Positions 1 to 7,620 of a stretch of 15,948 bases of DNA are shown piece after piece. The position numbers were made by a program, and so were the translations under genes. Under the pieces are notes generated by a model, which did not search any database, was not told where the DNA came from, and saw only the letters and a program-made list of their open reading frames with translations. Each line of letters begins with the position of its first letter. Positions within the stretch are counted from its first letter, which is position 1. The DNA is taken from contig CAZPJD010000303.1 in assembly GCA_964586775.1 (NCBI GenBank), positions 1 to 15,948 on the forward strand, read 5' to 3'. The stretch comes from JADLEX01 sp964586775 (GTDB taxonomy: Bacteria; Lernaellota; Lernaellaia; JACKCT01).

Positions 1-222
1 CGGGGCAATGGCGATGTTTCCTTGGGTCGTGCTTTGTGTGTGAAGGAGGGAGCCCTGTCCAGCCGGCTTTCGCCCGCCTTTCCGGGGGATGGCCTTGCGG
101 CTTTTCCCGTCCAACCAACAAGCGCACCCTAAACCGCCGGGGAAAAAGCCGGTATGACTTGCGTCATCAAGAGGTCGGTTCGGCTGTCGATCACGATCCG
201 GAGGAAAAGGCCGAGCCCGAGG
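1..222. other. Non-coding 3' flank of the S9 peptidase gene
   Basis: No convincing gene is seen here. Open frames on the plus strand run on through the antisense of the peptidase gene and have no recognisable protein content. The stretch is rich in short GC inverted repeats, for example CCGG(GGAAAAAG)CCGG near 137-152. On the minus strand, just after the peptidase stop, there is a weak hairpin (GCC-8 nt-GGC followed by CTTTT, about 205-222). It could help end transcription, but the stem is too short for a confident terminator call. I looked for a riboswitch on both strands and could not support one. Confidence 0.4.
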
Positions 223-2142
223 CTACTCAACCTTTTGATTATCCACGGCTTTTGTCGTCGCGAACAGGTGCCGACGCAGGAAGTCGGCCATTTTTGGGTA
301 GGCGTCGAGCCGGTTTTTCAGCTTCGTCAGCCCGTGGCCCTCGTCGGCATAGAGCAGGTATTCCACGTCGCGACCGTTCGCCTTGACCGCCGCGACCATC
401 TGCTCGGCTTCATTGGTCGGCACGCGCGGATCGTTCGCGCCCTGGATCACCATCAGCGGCGCGGCGATGCGATCGGCCTTGTGCACGGGGCTGATGGAAA
501 CGAGAAACTCGCGGTCGTTCGCGAGCGATCCATACTCCGCCTCGCGCAGCGGCCTGCGCCACGGGCCGGTTTTTTCGAGAAAGGTCTCGAAGTTGCTGAT
601 GCCCACGATCGAGACCCCCGCCGCCCACAGATTCGGATACTCGGTGAGCCCCGCGAGCACGACCCAGCCGCCGTAGCTGCCGCCGATCACGCCGATGCGT
701 TTTTCGTGGATCCATCCGCTCTTTTTCAAATACTCCGCGCCCAGCGCGTAGTCGCGCAGCGAGTTCATGCGGTTGCGCTTGTCGTCGAGCGTCAGATAGG
801 TCTTGCCGTAGCCCGCGCTGCCGCGCACGTTGGCGGCGAGGATCGAAACCCCGCGCGAGAGGAAATACTGGAAGAGGGGCGAAAAGGTCGGGCGCTCCTG
901 CGCCTCGGGCCCGCCATGCGCGTAGACCAGCGCCGCGCCGTTGCCGTCGCGCTGCGCATCGCGCGGGCGATAGAAATACGCGGGCACCACGAACGCCCCG
1001 TGCCCGGGATACTTCACGAACTCCGGTTCCACGAAACTCGCGGGGTCGATTCCCGCCGTGTCCGATTGCGTGAGGCGGCGATTGGTGCCCGAGGCGATGT
1101 CGAAAATCCACAGATCCGACGGCGCGGTGGGCGAGGTGAACGAATACATCAGCTTCTTCGCGTCGGGCGAAAACGCAAAGCGCGTCACCACGCCGCCGGT
1201 GAGCGGGATCTGGCCGAAGGTCTTCTGCTGGTCGATATCGACGAGAAAGGGCTTCGAGTAACCGTTGACGTTCAGCGAATACGCCATGAACTTGCCGTCG
1301 CGGCTGATGTCGAGCCCCTCGGCGTCCCACATCGCGGCGTCGAGAAAGTCCACAATCCCGCGCCGCAACCGAAACAGCGCGAGCTTCGCGAAGTCCTGCG
1401 TCAGATTCGAGACGACGTAAAAATTCTTGCTCTCGAAGGGCCACACGATCTGCGTGTAGGTGGCGTAACCGGTGTGCGGCGTCAGATGGCGGTCCTTGAG
1501 CGATTCGAGTTCCACCAGATACAGGTTGTTGTTGAGGTTCGATTCCCAGTTGGTGACGACGAGATACCGGTCGTTCCACGACCACGCGGCCACCTCGTTC
1601 ATGCCGTCCTGCTCGAAGACCCGCCGCGCCTTTCGCGTGGCCACGTCCATCACGTACACATCGAACCACCGCTCGTCGCGCTCGTTGCTCGCGTACGCGA
1701 TGTGGCGCCCGTCGTGCGACCACGCCCCGAAGGTGTGGATGACCTTGGGGTTTTGCGTGAGCGGCCGGATGCCCGTGCCGTCGCCGTTCATCAAATAGAT
1801 CTGCGTGCGCTCGTTGCCGCCCTCGTCCATGCCGAAGGCGATGACGTCCTGCGTGGGCGAGTATTCGGCAAACGCCACGCGCTCCTTGTAATCCGTCAGT
1901 TGCCGCGCGTTGCCGCCCGACGCGGGCACCTGCCACACCTGATCGGTGCCGCTCACGTTCGTCAGATAGACGACGCGCCGCCCGTCCGGCGACCACGACC
2001 CGCCCTTGGCCGAGCGGATGTTCAGGTACTGCTCGATCGAATACGTCCCCTCATCGGCGAGCGCCACGCCGATACCCGCCAGCCAAATCGCGGCGACGAG
2101 GAGGATGGTAAGGAAGCGGATCGAAAAAGGTTGGCAACGCAT
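223..2142 (-). CDS. Exported S9-family (prolyl oligopeptidase-type) serine peptidase
   Basis: This 639-residue serine peptidase has a basic N-terminus, a hydrophobic core (about residues 9-28) and an ALA-D junction. It therefore probably carries a Sec signal peptide and acts in the periplasm or outside the cell. Residues about 40-370 show repeated WSPDGR/AFSPDAKK-type beta-propeller blades (WD40/PD40-like), the gate domain of S9 peptidases. Residues about 385-630 are the alpha/beta-hydrolase domain, with YAHGGPE at 407-413 (oxyanion region). The nucleophile is in GGSYGGW (Ser about 489), the acid in GANDPRVP (Asp about 571) and the base in DEGHGL (His about 603), so the triad is complete. Layout and length fit the S9C acylaminoacyl-peptidase/dipeptidyl-peptidase-like group; the exact substrate cannot be read. 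The ATG start has GGAG six bases upstream, and a TTGACA promoter lies upstream. It appears monocistronic and divergent from the TPR gene. Confidence 0.93.
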   Translation of the reverse strand: MRCQPFSIRFLTILLVAAIWLAGIGVALADEGTYSIEQYLNIRSAKGGSWSPDGRRVVYLTNVSGTDQVWQVPASGGNARQLTDYKERVAFAEYSPTQDVIAFGMDEGGNERTQIYLMNGDGTGIRPLTQNPKVIHTFGAWSHDGRHIAYASNERDERWFDVYVMDVATRKARRVFEQDGMNEVAAWSWNDRYLVVTNWESNLNNNLYLVELESLKDRHLTPHTGYATYTQIVWPFESKNFYVVSNLTQDFAKLALFRLRRGIVDFLDAAMWDAEGLDISRDGKFMAYSLNVNGYSKPFLVDIDQQKTFGQIPLTGGVVTRFAFSPDAKKLMYSFTSPTAPSDLWIFDIASGTNRRLTQSDTAGIDPASFVEPEFVKYPGHGAFVVPAYFYRPRDAQRDGNGAALVYAHGGPEAQERPTFSPLFQYFLSRGVSILAANVRGSAGYGKTYLTLDDKRNRMNSLRDYALGAEYLKKSGWIHEKRIGVIGGSYGGWVVLAGLTEYPNLWAAGVSIVGISNFETFLEKTGPWRRPLREAEYGSLANDREFLVSISPVHKADRIAAPLMVIQGANDPRVPTNEAEQMVAAVKANGRDVEYLLYADEGHGLTKLKNRLDAYPKMADFLRRHLFATTKAVDNQKVE

Positions 2143-2179
2143 CGCGGGCTCCGTGGGCGCGGGGGAAATCGAGGACGGG

Positions 2180-2209
2180 ACCGTATCGGGCGCGGCGCGG
2201 CGTTGTCAA
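2180..2209 (-). promoter_or_regulatory. Putative sigma70-type promoter of the S9 peptidase gene
   Basis: Read on the minus strand, a perfect -35 box TTGACA (2204-2209) is followed after 18 bases by TACGGT (2180-2185), which keeps the TA...T core of a -10 box. Transcription would start near 2173, giving a leader of about 30 bases before the ATG at 2142. The -10 match is weak, so confidence is moderate. Confidence 0.45.
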
Positions 2210-2229
2210 TCGCGATCGGGTCGCGCGCC

Positions 2230-2258
2230 TTGAAGTCGCGCGGCGGCGGCACTAATGT
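2230..2258 (+). promoter_or_regulatory. Possible promoter of the TPR gene
   Basis: TTGAAG (2230-2235) and TAATGT (2253-2258) are separated by 17 bases in an otherwise very GC-rich gap. Each box is only a partial match to sigma70 consensus. The position suits a start near 2265, about 39 bases before the TTG start codon. It lies back to back with the peptidase promoter. Confidence 0.3.
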
Positions 2259-2303
2259 GGCGCGGTTTTTCGGGCGAATTGTCGCCGGTTTTGGGAGCGT
2301 GCG

Positions 2304-3032
2304 TTGGACTGGCTCTGGTCGATTCTGCCGATGGTGCCCACCGTGGTGGCGCTGATCGACTATTTCCGCCGCCGGCCCGAGCTGTACTGGTTCTTCATCA
2401 TCGTCTTTTTCCCCACGCTCGGCCCCATCGTTTATTTCCTCGTCGTGGTGCTGCCGCACTCCGCCGTCGAGGGGGCGGTGTCGATCACGCTCTCGGAGCG
2501 GCGGCGCAAGAAGGAGCTGGAGGCGCGGATCGGGCAGTCGCCCCTGCCGGGGCTGCTGGCCGAGCTGGGCGAGCTTTACTACAAGGACGGCCAGTTCGAG
2601 CCCGCGGCGAAGTATCTGGCCGAGGCGCTCGAAAAAGGTATCGACCACCTCGAGGCGCGCTTCTATCTGGGCCTTGCGTGCGAGCGCCTCGGGCGCACGC
2701 GCGACGCCATCGACCACCTCGTCAAGGTCGTGCGGGCCGATCCCAAATTCCGCTACATGGAGGCGCTGCTCGCGCTGGGCCGCAATCTCGAGGCCGATGG
2801 GCAGCTTCGCGACGCCGAGGCGGCCTACCGCCAAGTGCTCCAGACGCACACCTACGCCGAGGCCCGCGCGCGACTGGCGGATCTGCTGGAGAAGAAGGGG
2901 CAGACCGCCGAGGTGCGCAAGCTCTACGAGCTGATTGTCACCGATTCGATGGGGCAGCCGCGCTACATCCGCCGCCGCGAAGCCCCCTACATCCGCAAAG
3001 CCAAGCTCTGGCTCAAGACGCACGCGTCTTAA
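2304..3032 (+). CDS. Membrane-anchored tetratricopeptide-repeat protein with PLDc_N-like N-terminus
   Basis: A 242-residue protein of unknown specific function. The N-terminus holds two hydrophobic segments (about residues 3-20 and 28-50). The second (FFIIVFFPTLGPIVYFLVVV) resembles the PLDc_N membrane segment found at the start of cardiolipin synthases, but no phospholipase domain follows. Residues about 84-220 form about four TPR-like helical pairs (ELGELYYKDGQFEPAAKYL, YLGLACERLGRTRDAIDHL, ALGRNLEADGQLRDAEAAY, RLADLLEKKGQTAEVRKLY), so the cytoplasmic part is probably a protein-protein scaffold. The TTG start is chosen because GGGAG sits six bases upstream and it includes the whole first membrane segment; an in-frame ATG at 2331 would truncate that segment. 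The gene ends in a hairpin region facing the convergent epimerase gene. Confidence 0.8.
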   Translation: MDWLWSILPMVPTVVALIDYFRRRPELYWFFIIVFFPTLGPIVYFLVVVLPHSAVEGAVSITLSERRRKKELEARIGQSPLPGLLAELGELYYKDGQFEPAAKYLAEALEKGIDHLEARFYLGLACERLGRTRDAIDHLVKVVRADPKFRYMEALLALGRNLEADGQLRDAEAAYRQVLQTHTYAEARARLADLLEKKGQTAEVRKLYELIVTDSMGQPRYIRRREAPYIRKAKLWLKTHAS

Positions 3033-3053
3033 CGGTTACGACGCACGCGTCGT
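3015..3053. repeat. Two tandem hairpins sharing the core GACGCACGCGTC between convergent genes
   Basis: The first inverted repeat, AAGACG-CACG-CGTCTT (3015-3030), overlaps the stop of the TPR gene. The second, ACGACG-CACG-CGTCGT (3038-3053), follows after seven bases. Both have six-base perfect stems and the same four-base loop, and share a 12-base direct repeat (3017-3028 and 3040-3051). There is no T-tract, so this is not a classical intrinsic terminator. The location between converging genes suggests bidirectional transcript-end or mRNA-stabilising structures. Confidence 0.5.
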
Positions 3054-3070
3054 GAAATTCGCGTCGCGCT

Positions 3071-4012
<942 letters not shown>

Positions 4013-4037
4013 GGTGCCTCGCGGAGAAGGTGTGCGC

Positions 4038-4065
4038 AGTATACGGAGGCGGGCGGGACGGTCAA
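4038..4065 (-). promoter_or_regulatory. Sigma70-type promoter of the epimerase gene
   Basis: On the minus strand TTGACC (4060-4065) and TATACT (4038-4043) each match consensus at five of six positions and are separated by 16 bases. The start would fall near 4031, giving a leader of about 19 bases with GAGG just before the ATG at 4012. It also fixes the start codon, because upstream in-frame codons would lie outside the transcript. Confidence 0.6.
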
Positions 4066-4118
4066 AGGGGAATTGCGTTTGTTGGCCACGTGCTATGGAC
4101 ACACCTCGGAATGCGCGC

Positions 4119-4147
4119 TTGACGAAACGGGGCTCTTTGGCTATATC
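4119..4147 (+). promoter_or_regulatory. Sigma70-type promoter of tRNA-Gly
   Basis: TTGACG (4119-4124) and TATATC (4142-4147) are spaced by exactly 17 bases and lie 18 bases upstream of the mature tRNA 5' end. Transcription would start near 4154, leaving a short 5' leader for RNase P removal. Confidence 0.6.
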
Positions 4148-4165
4148 GCGTAGGCTTCGCGGCTC

Positions 4166-4237
4166 GCGGGAATAGCTCAGTGGTAGAGCATCGCCTTGCC
4201 AAGGCGAGGGTCGCGGGTTCAAATCCCGTTTCCCGCT
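4166..4237 (+). tRNA. tRNA-Gly (anticodon GCC)
   Basis: All four arms fold. The acceptor is GCGGGAA (4166-4172) with TTCCCGC (4230-4236). The D stem is GCTC/GAGC (4175-4178, 4186-4189). The anticodon stem is TCGCC/GGCGA with loop TTGCCAA, giving anticodon GCC at 4198-4200. The T stem is GCGGG/CCCGT around the loop TTCAAAT (4218-4224). The discriminator base is T4237, as usual for bacterial tRNA-Gly. The CCA end is not encoded and must be added after transcription. The gene stands alone with its own promoter and terminator. No attachment-site duplication or integrase is seen beside it. Confidence 0.97.
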
Positions 4238-4246
4238 CATCTCAGG

Positions 4247-4278
4247 CCCCGGAAATCCATGGGTTTCCGGGGATTTTT
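4247..4278 (+). terminator. Intrinsic terminator after tRNA-Gly
   Basis: A perfect nine-base stem, CCCCGGAAA (4247-4255) with TTTCCGGGG (4264-4272), closes an eight-base loop. It is followed by A and a run of five T (4274-4278). It starts nine bases after the tRNA and insulates it from the downstream sugar operon. Confidence 0.85.
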
Positions 4279-4373
4279 CGTTTCCCTGTCGCCGCGCGGA
4301 ATTGATGACGGCGGGCGGATTTGCGGGTCGAATTTCCGCGATGACGCACCGCGGTGCCGGGAGGTCGCGGCTC

Positions 4374-5300
4374 ATGATCACCATCGGCGACGACACTGTT
4401 CGACTCGAGATCGACCCCATTCTCGGCGCAAGCTGGCGCAGCTTCGCGGTTTTCCGGCGCGGGAAATGGATCGAGCTGGCGCGACCGAGCCCCCCGACGC
4501 TGACGCGCTCGACCGACGCCGCGAGCTACTCGATGTTTCCCTACTCGAACCGGATTCGCGATGGGCGATTTACCTTCGAGAGTGAGGCGTATCAACTGCG
4601 CGACGCGGATCGCCACGCGCTTCACGGCGACGTGCGCGAGCGACCGTGGTCGATCCGCGAGGTGAACGCGCCGGCGCTTCGGCCCTTCGCGTGCACATTC
4701 CTTTTCGACTCGCGCGATTTCCCCGATTTCAACTATCCGTTTCCCATGACGATCGAGATCACCTGGCTCGCAATGCGCGGCGCGGTGCAGGGTTTTGGCC
4801 GCATCGAAAACGTCGGCGAACGCACGATGCCGTTCGGCGGCGGTTTTCACCCCTATTTTTTGCGCGACCCCGCCGGGCTCGGCGACGACCTGCAACTCCG
4901 TTTCGAAGCGCCGCACGTCTACGACATGGAGCCCGAGACCCCGCTGCCCGTCGCGTTGGCGCAGTCTCGAGAGCGCAAGCTCAACTTCCGCCGCTCGCGC
5001 TTCGTGCCCTTCGGCCTCGACCACTGTTTCGGCGGGTGGGACGGCCTCGCCGTTTTGAATTGGCCGAAAACCGGGCTGTCGCTGCGAATTCGCACGGCGC
5101 CCAAAGGCTGGTTCGATCACCTGGTCGCCTATTCGCCGAATGGAAAGTCTTTCGTCGCGGTCGAGCCGGCGGCGAACGCCAACGACGCTTTCAATCTCAT
5201 CGAGACACTTCAAGGGGCGTATCCGATCAAGACCCTCGCGCCCGGGACATCCGCCGAATTTCAGGTCGAGTTCGAGGTCCACGGAATCACCGCCTGGTGA
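4374..5300 (+). CDS. Aldose 1-epimerase (mutarotase) family protein
   Basis: This 308-residue protein is predicted to interconvert alpha and beta anomers of a free aldose. Family signatures occur in order: YSMFPYSNRIRDGRF (52-66), a substrate-binding loop; LHG with His84; GGGFHPYF with His159, the probable acid; DHCF with Asp216; and VAVEPAANANDAFN (261-274), where Glu264 is in the position of the catalytic base. The usual 'EPxTHxPDAFN' reads EPAANANDAFN here, a variation that may reflect a different sugar. No signal peptide is seen, so it is probably cytosolic. The ATG at 4374 is chosen because GGGAGG (4359-4364) lies nine bases upstream; in-frame ATGs at 4302 and 4341 lack such a site. The stop overlaps the GTG of the next gene, which implies translational coupling with the mannosidase. 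I see no clear promoter in 4279-4373. Confidence 0.88.
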   Translation: MITIGDDTVRLEIDPILGASWRSFAVFRRGKWIELARPSPPTLTRSTDAASYSMFPYSNRIRDGRFTFESEAYQLRDADRHALHGDVRERPWSIREVNAPALRPFACTFLFDSRDFPDFNYPFPMTIEITWLAMRGAVQGFGRIENVGERTMPFGGGFHPYFLRDPAGLGDDLQLRFEAPHVYDMEPETPLPVALAQSRERKLNFRRSRFVPFGLDHCFGGWDGLAVLNWPKTGLSLRIRTAPKGWFDHLVAYSPNGKSFVAVEPAANANDAFNLIETLQGAYPIKTLAPGTSAEFQVEFEVHGITAW

Positions 5301-7612
5301 CGGATGGTCGCGTGATTCGTATCGTCGTTTTCCAACGTGTCGCGATCGGCTTGGTTCTTCTCGCGGGTGTGGCGACGTCTCTCGTGGGTCGCTCGCATGC
5401 GGATCCGGTGCTTATCGGTCGGGGTGTCCTCGCGGGCGATCCGAAGCTCGGCTGGGTCGATCCGTTCATCGGGACCGGGGGCTGGGGATTCGGCGCGGGC
5501 AGCATGTTCCCGGGTCCGCAAACGCCGAACGGGATGATCCGACCCGGCCCGGACACGTCGTTCGATCACGTGGCGTGGCCGTGGCAGCACTTCGCGGGCT
5601 ACTGGCACGAAGACACGCACATCCGGGGATTCTCGCAGACCCGCTTGGTCGGCGTCGGCATGAACGATCAAGGAGTCGTTCGCCTCATGCCGACGCTGGG
5701 CTTCGATCGCGCGAAGAAGAGGGAATCGGGGTACCGGCAACGATTCTCCCATGAGCGCGAACTGGCTCGCGTGGGGTACTACGCCGTGGAACTCGAGCCG
5801 AGCGGCATCGGCGTCGAAATCGCATCCGGCGATCGCGCCGCCATGTATCGATTTTCATTTCCCGCCTCTTCCGCGCCACCCACCGTGATTCTCGACGCGG
5901 GCGCGGCGATCGTGGCGCGACACGTTCGCGGCGCGACGGTCGAGATCGATCCGCCCGCACGCGAGGTGCGGGGCGTGGTCGATCTGGTCGGCGATTTCAG
6001 CGGGGCATATGGCGGGATGCCGACGTACTTCGCGATTCGTTTTTCCGAGCCCTTCATCGACTGGGGTGCGTTCCGTGATGGCGCGGTTCGGCCGAGGGCG
6101 GTCGCGGCCGAAGGTCCGGCGTCCGGCGCGTATGTGCAATTCGGCGGCGCGCGGGTGACGGCGGCCGTGGGCATCTCGTATATCGACATTGCCCACGCCC
6201 GGGCGCATCTCGATGTGGATCTGCCGGGCTTCGATTTCGATCGGACGGTCGCGGCGAGTCGCGAGAAGTGGACAAAGAAACTCGGACTCGTCGAGGCGAG
6301 CGGCGGTACGGTGCGCGAGCGAAGGATTTTTCACACCGCGCTCTACAACGCGTTTCGCATGCCGACGTTGATGACGGAAAACGGCGAAGAGTATGCGGCG
6401 TTCGACGGAAAAACGACGCGGACCCAAGGTTTCACGTACCATTCCGACCTGTCCCTTTGGGACACGTATCGTACCGTGCATCCGCTCCATCAGTTGATCG
6501 ATCCCGATCTGAATCGCGATCTGGTGAAGTCGCTCGTCGCCATGGCGCGGGCCACGGGGCGTTTTCCGGTCTGGCCGATGGGGCGAGGCGACGGCGCTTG
6601 CATGATCGGCACGCACGCCGACTCGGTGATCGCCGAGGCGGCGGTAAAGGGACTACGTGACGAGGATCTCGAACTCGCGCTGCGGATGATGGCGAACGAC
6701 GCGCGAACCGACCGCGACGACGCGGCCCACTACGTCGCGCACGGATACTGCGCCGCGGATCGCACGGACAAAGCGGTGTCGAAGACGCTGGAGTATGCCT
6801 ACGACGACGCGTGCGTCGCGGCGCTCGCCGGCGTGCTGGGCGATCGGGAGGCCGCCGCTCGGTTTCGCATGCGTTCGCAAAACTACCGCCACGTGTGGGA
6901 CGCGCGGGTGGGATACTTCCGCGCGCGGCGGTCGGACGGATCGTTTCCGGGGGCGTTCCGGCGTCGCTGGGTCTTCGATCGCGACTACGTCGAGGGCAAC
7001 GCGGATCATTGGCGCTGGTTCGTGCCACACGATCCCGACGGGCTGGCGAAGCTTCTGGGAAGCCGGGACGAGGCCGTGCAAAGTCTCCGGCAATTTTTCG
7101 AGGACGGCGTCGGCGCCCGCGACACCATGCATCCCGACCGGGCGTATTGGCACGGCAACGAACCCGACATCCACGCCGCGTATTTGTTCAATCGATTCGG
7201 GCGACCGGATCTGACGCAGCGTTGGGTTCGCTGGATCATGGAAAACAAATACGCCGCGGCCCCGGACGGGCTCGACGGCAACGACGACGCGGGGACGCTC
7301 TCGGCGTGGTACGTATGGTCGGCGCTCGGGCTATATCCGCTCGATCCGTGCTCGGGCAACTACGAGCTGGGATCGCCGATCTTTTCGCGCGCGGTGGTTC
7401 ATCTGCGCGGCGGCGATCTGGTCATCGTGGCCGACCATCACGGCCCCGATCGCCCCTTCGTCTCGCGCGTCGAGTGGAACGGCACACCGCTCGGGCGCAC
7501 CTGGGTGAGCCACGACGAAATCGCGCGCGGCGGCGAATTGAAGTTCATCATGTCGGCGACCCCGGGCGGAGTTGACCCGCACGTCCTTCGGGGCCAAAAC
7601 CGACCGGACTGA
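5297..7612 (+). CDS. Exported GH92 family alpha-mannosidase
   Basis: GH92 enzymes are exo-acting, calcium-dependent, inverting alpha-mannosidases. At 771 residues this protein has normal family length. A hydrophobic segment (about 9-29) ending ...GRSHA-DP is a likely signal peptide. The beta-sandwich domain opens with VDPFIGTGG and FPGPQTPNGMIRPGPDT (54-87), then GYWHEDTHIRGFSQTRLVGVG. The (alpha/alpha)6 domain has YHSDLSLWDTYRTVHPL (381-397), GRFPVWP, MIGTHADSVIAEAAVKG, VSKTLEYAYDD and YVEGNADHWRWFVPHD. Glu566 of that motif is at the family acid position, and GNDDAGTLSAWYVWSALG supplies the base carboxylates Asp663/Asp664. The usual GNEPSHH reads GNEPDIH (620-626), so linkage specificity is uncertain. 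The GTG at 5297 overlaps the upstream stop as GTGA; an in-frame GTG at 5312 behind GGATGG is the alternative and keeps the signal peptide. Confidence 0.93.
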   Translation: MTDGRVIRIVVFQRVAIGLVLLAGVATSLVGRSHADPVLIGRGVLAGDPKLGWVDPFIGTGGWGFGAGSMFPGPQTPNGMIRPGPDTSFDHVAWPWQHFAGYWHEDTHIRGFSQTRLVGVGMNDQGVVRLMPTLGFDRAKKRESGYRQRFSHERELARVGYYAVELEPSGIGVEIASGDRAAMYRFSFPASSAPPTVILDAGAAIVARHVRGATVEIDPPAREVRGVVDLVGDFSGAYGGMPTYFAIRFSEPFIDWGAFRDGAVRPRAVAAEGPASGAYVQFGGARVTAAVGISYIDIAHARAHLDVDLPGFDFDRTVAASREKWTKKLGLVEASGGTVRERRIFHTALYNAFRMPTLMTENGEEYAAFDGKTTRTQGFTYHSDLSLWDTYRTVHPLHQLIDPDLNRDLVKSLVAMARATGRFPVWPMGRGDGACMIGTHADSVIAEAAVKGLRDEDLELALRMMANDARTDRDDAAHYVAHGYCAADRTDKAVSKTLEYAYDDACVAALAGVLGDREAAARFRMRSQNYRHVWDARVGYFRARRSDGSFPGAFRRRWVFDRDYVEGNADHWRWFVPHDPDGLAKLLGSRDEAVQSLRQFFEDGVGARDTMHPDRAYWHGNEPDIHAAYLFNRFGRPDLTQRWVRWIMENKYAAAPDGLDGNDDAGTLSAWYVWSALGLYPLDPCSGNYELGSPIFSRAVVHLRGGDLVIVADHHGPDRPFVSRVEWNGTPLGRTWVSHDEIARGGELKFIMSATPGGVDPHVLRGQNRPD

Positions 7613-7620
7613 TCACCGCC

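Noticed and set aside
1..222. Possible riboswitch (c-di-GMP or cobalamin type) in the structured 5' end of the window
   Set aside because: GC-rich inverted repeats are present on both strands, but the conserved core sequences of these riboswitches could not be found.
154..2355. 733-residue open frame on the plus strand
   Set aside because: It is antisense to the S9 peptidase, whose triad, propeller repeats and signal peptide are clear. The composition (rich in R, H, V, G, L) is typical of a high-GC shadow frame.
2022..3023. 333-residue minus-strand frame across the TPR gene
   Set aside because: It has no recognisable domain and overlaps the peptidase N-terminus, its promoter and the TPR repeats; it is a shadow of the GC-rich TPR gene.
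4166..4278. tRNA-Gly as an integration site for a mobile element
   Set aside because: No duplicated tRNA 3' end, integrase gene or composition shift is seen on either side in this window.
4013..4420. N-terminal extension of the epimerase frame to 4420
   Set aside because: The extension reads antisense through the tRNA-Gly gene and its terminator (the familiar false 'RDLNPRPSPWQG' peptide). The Rossmann motif begins right after the ATG at 4012, which has its own ribosome site and promoter.
4646..5296. N-terminal extension of the GH92 frame through the mutarotase gene
   Set aside because: This part is out of frame with a well-conserved aldose epimerase and is arginine-rich nonsense. The signal peptide of the mannosidase starts after 5297.
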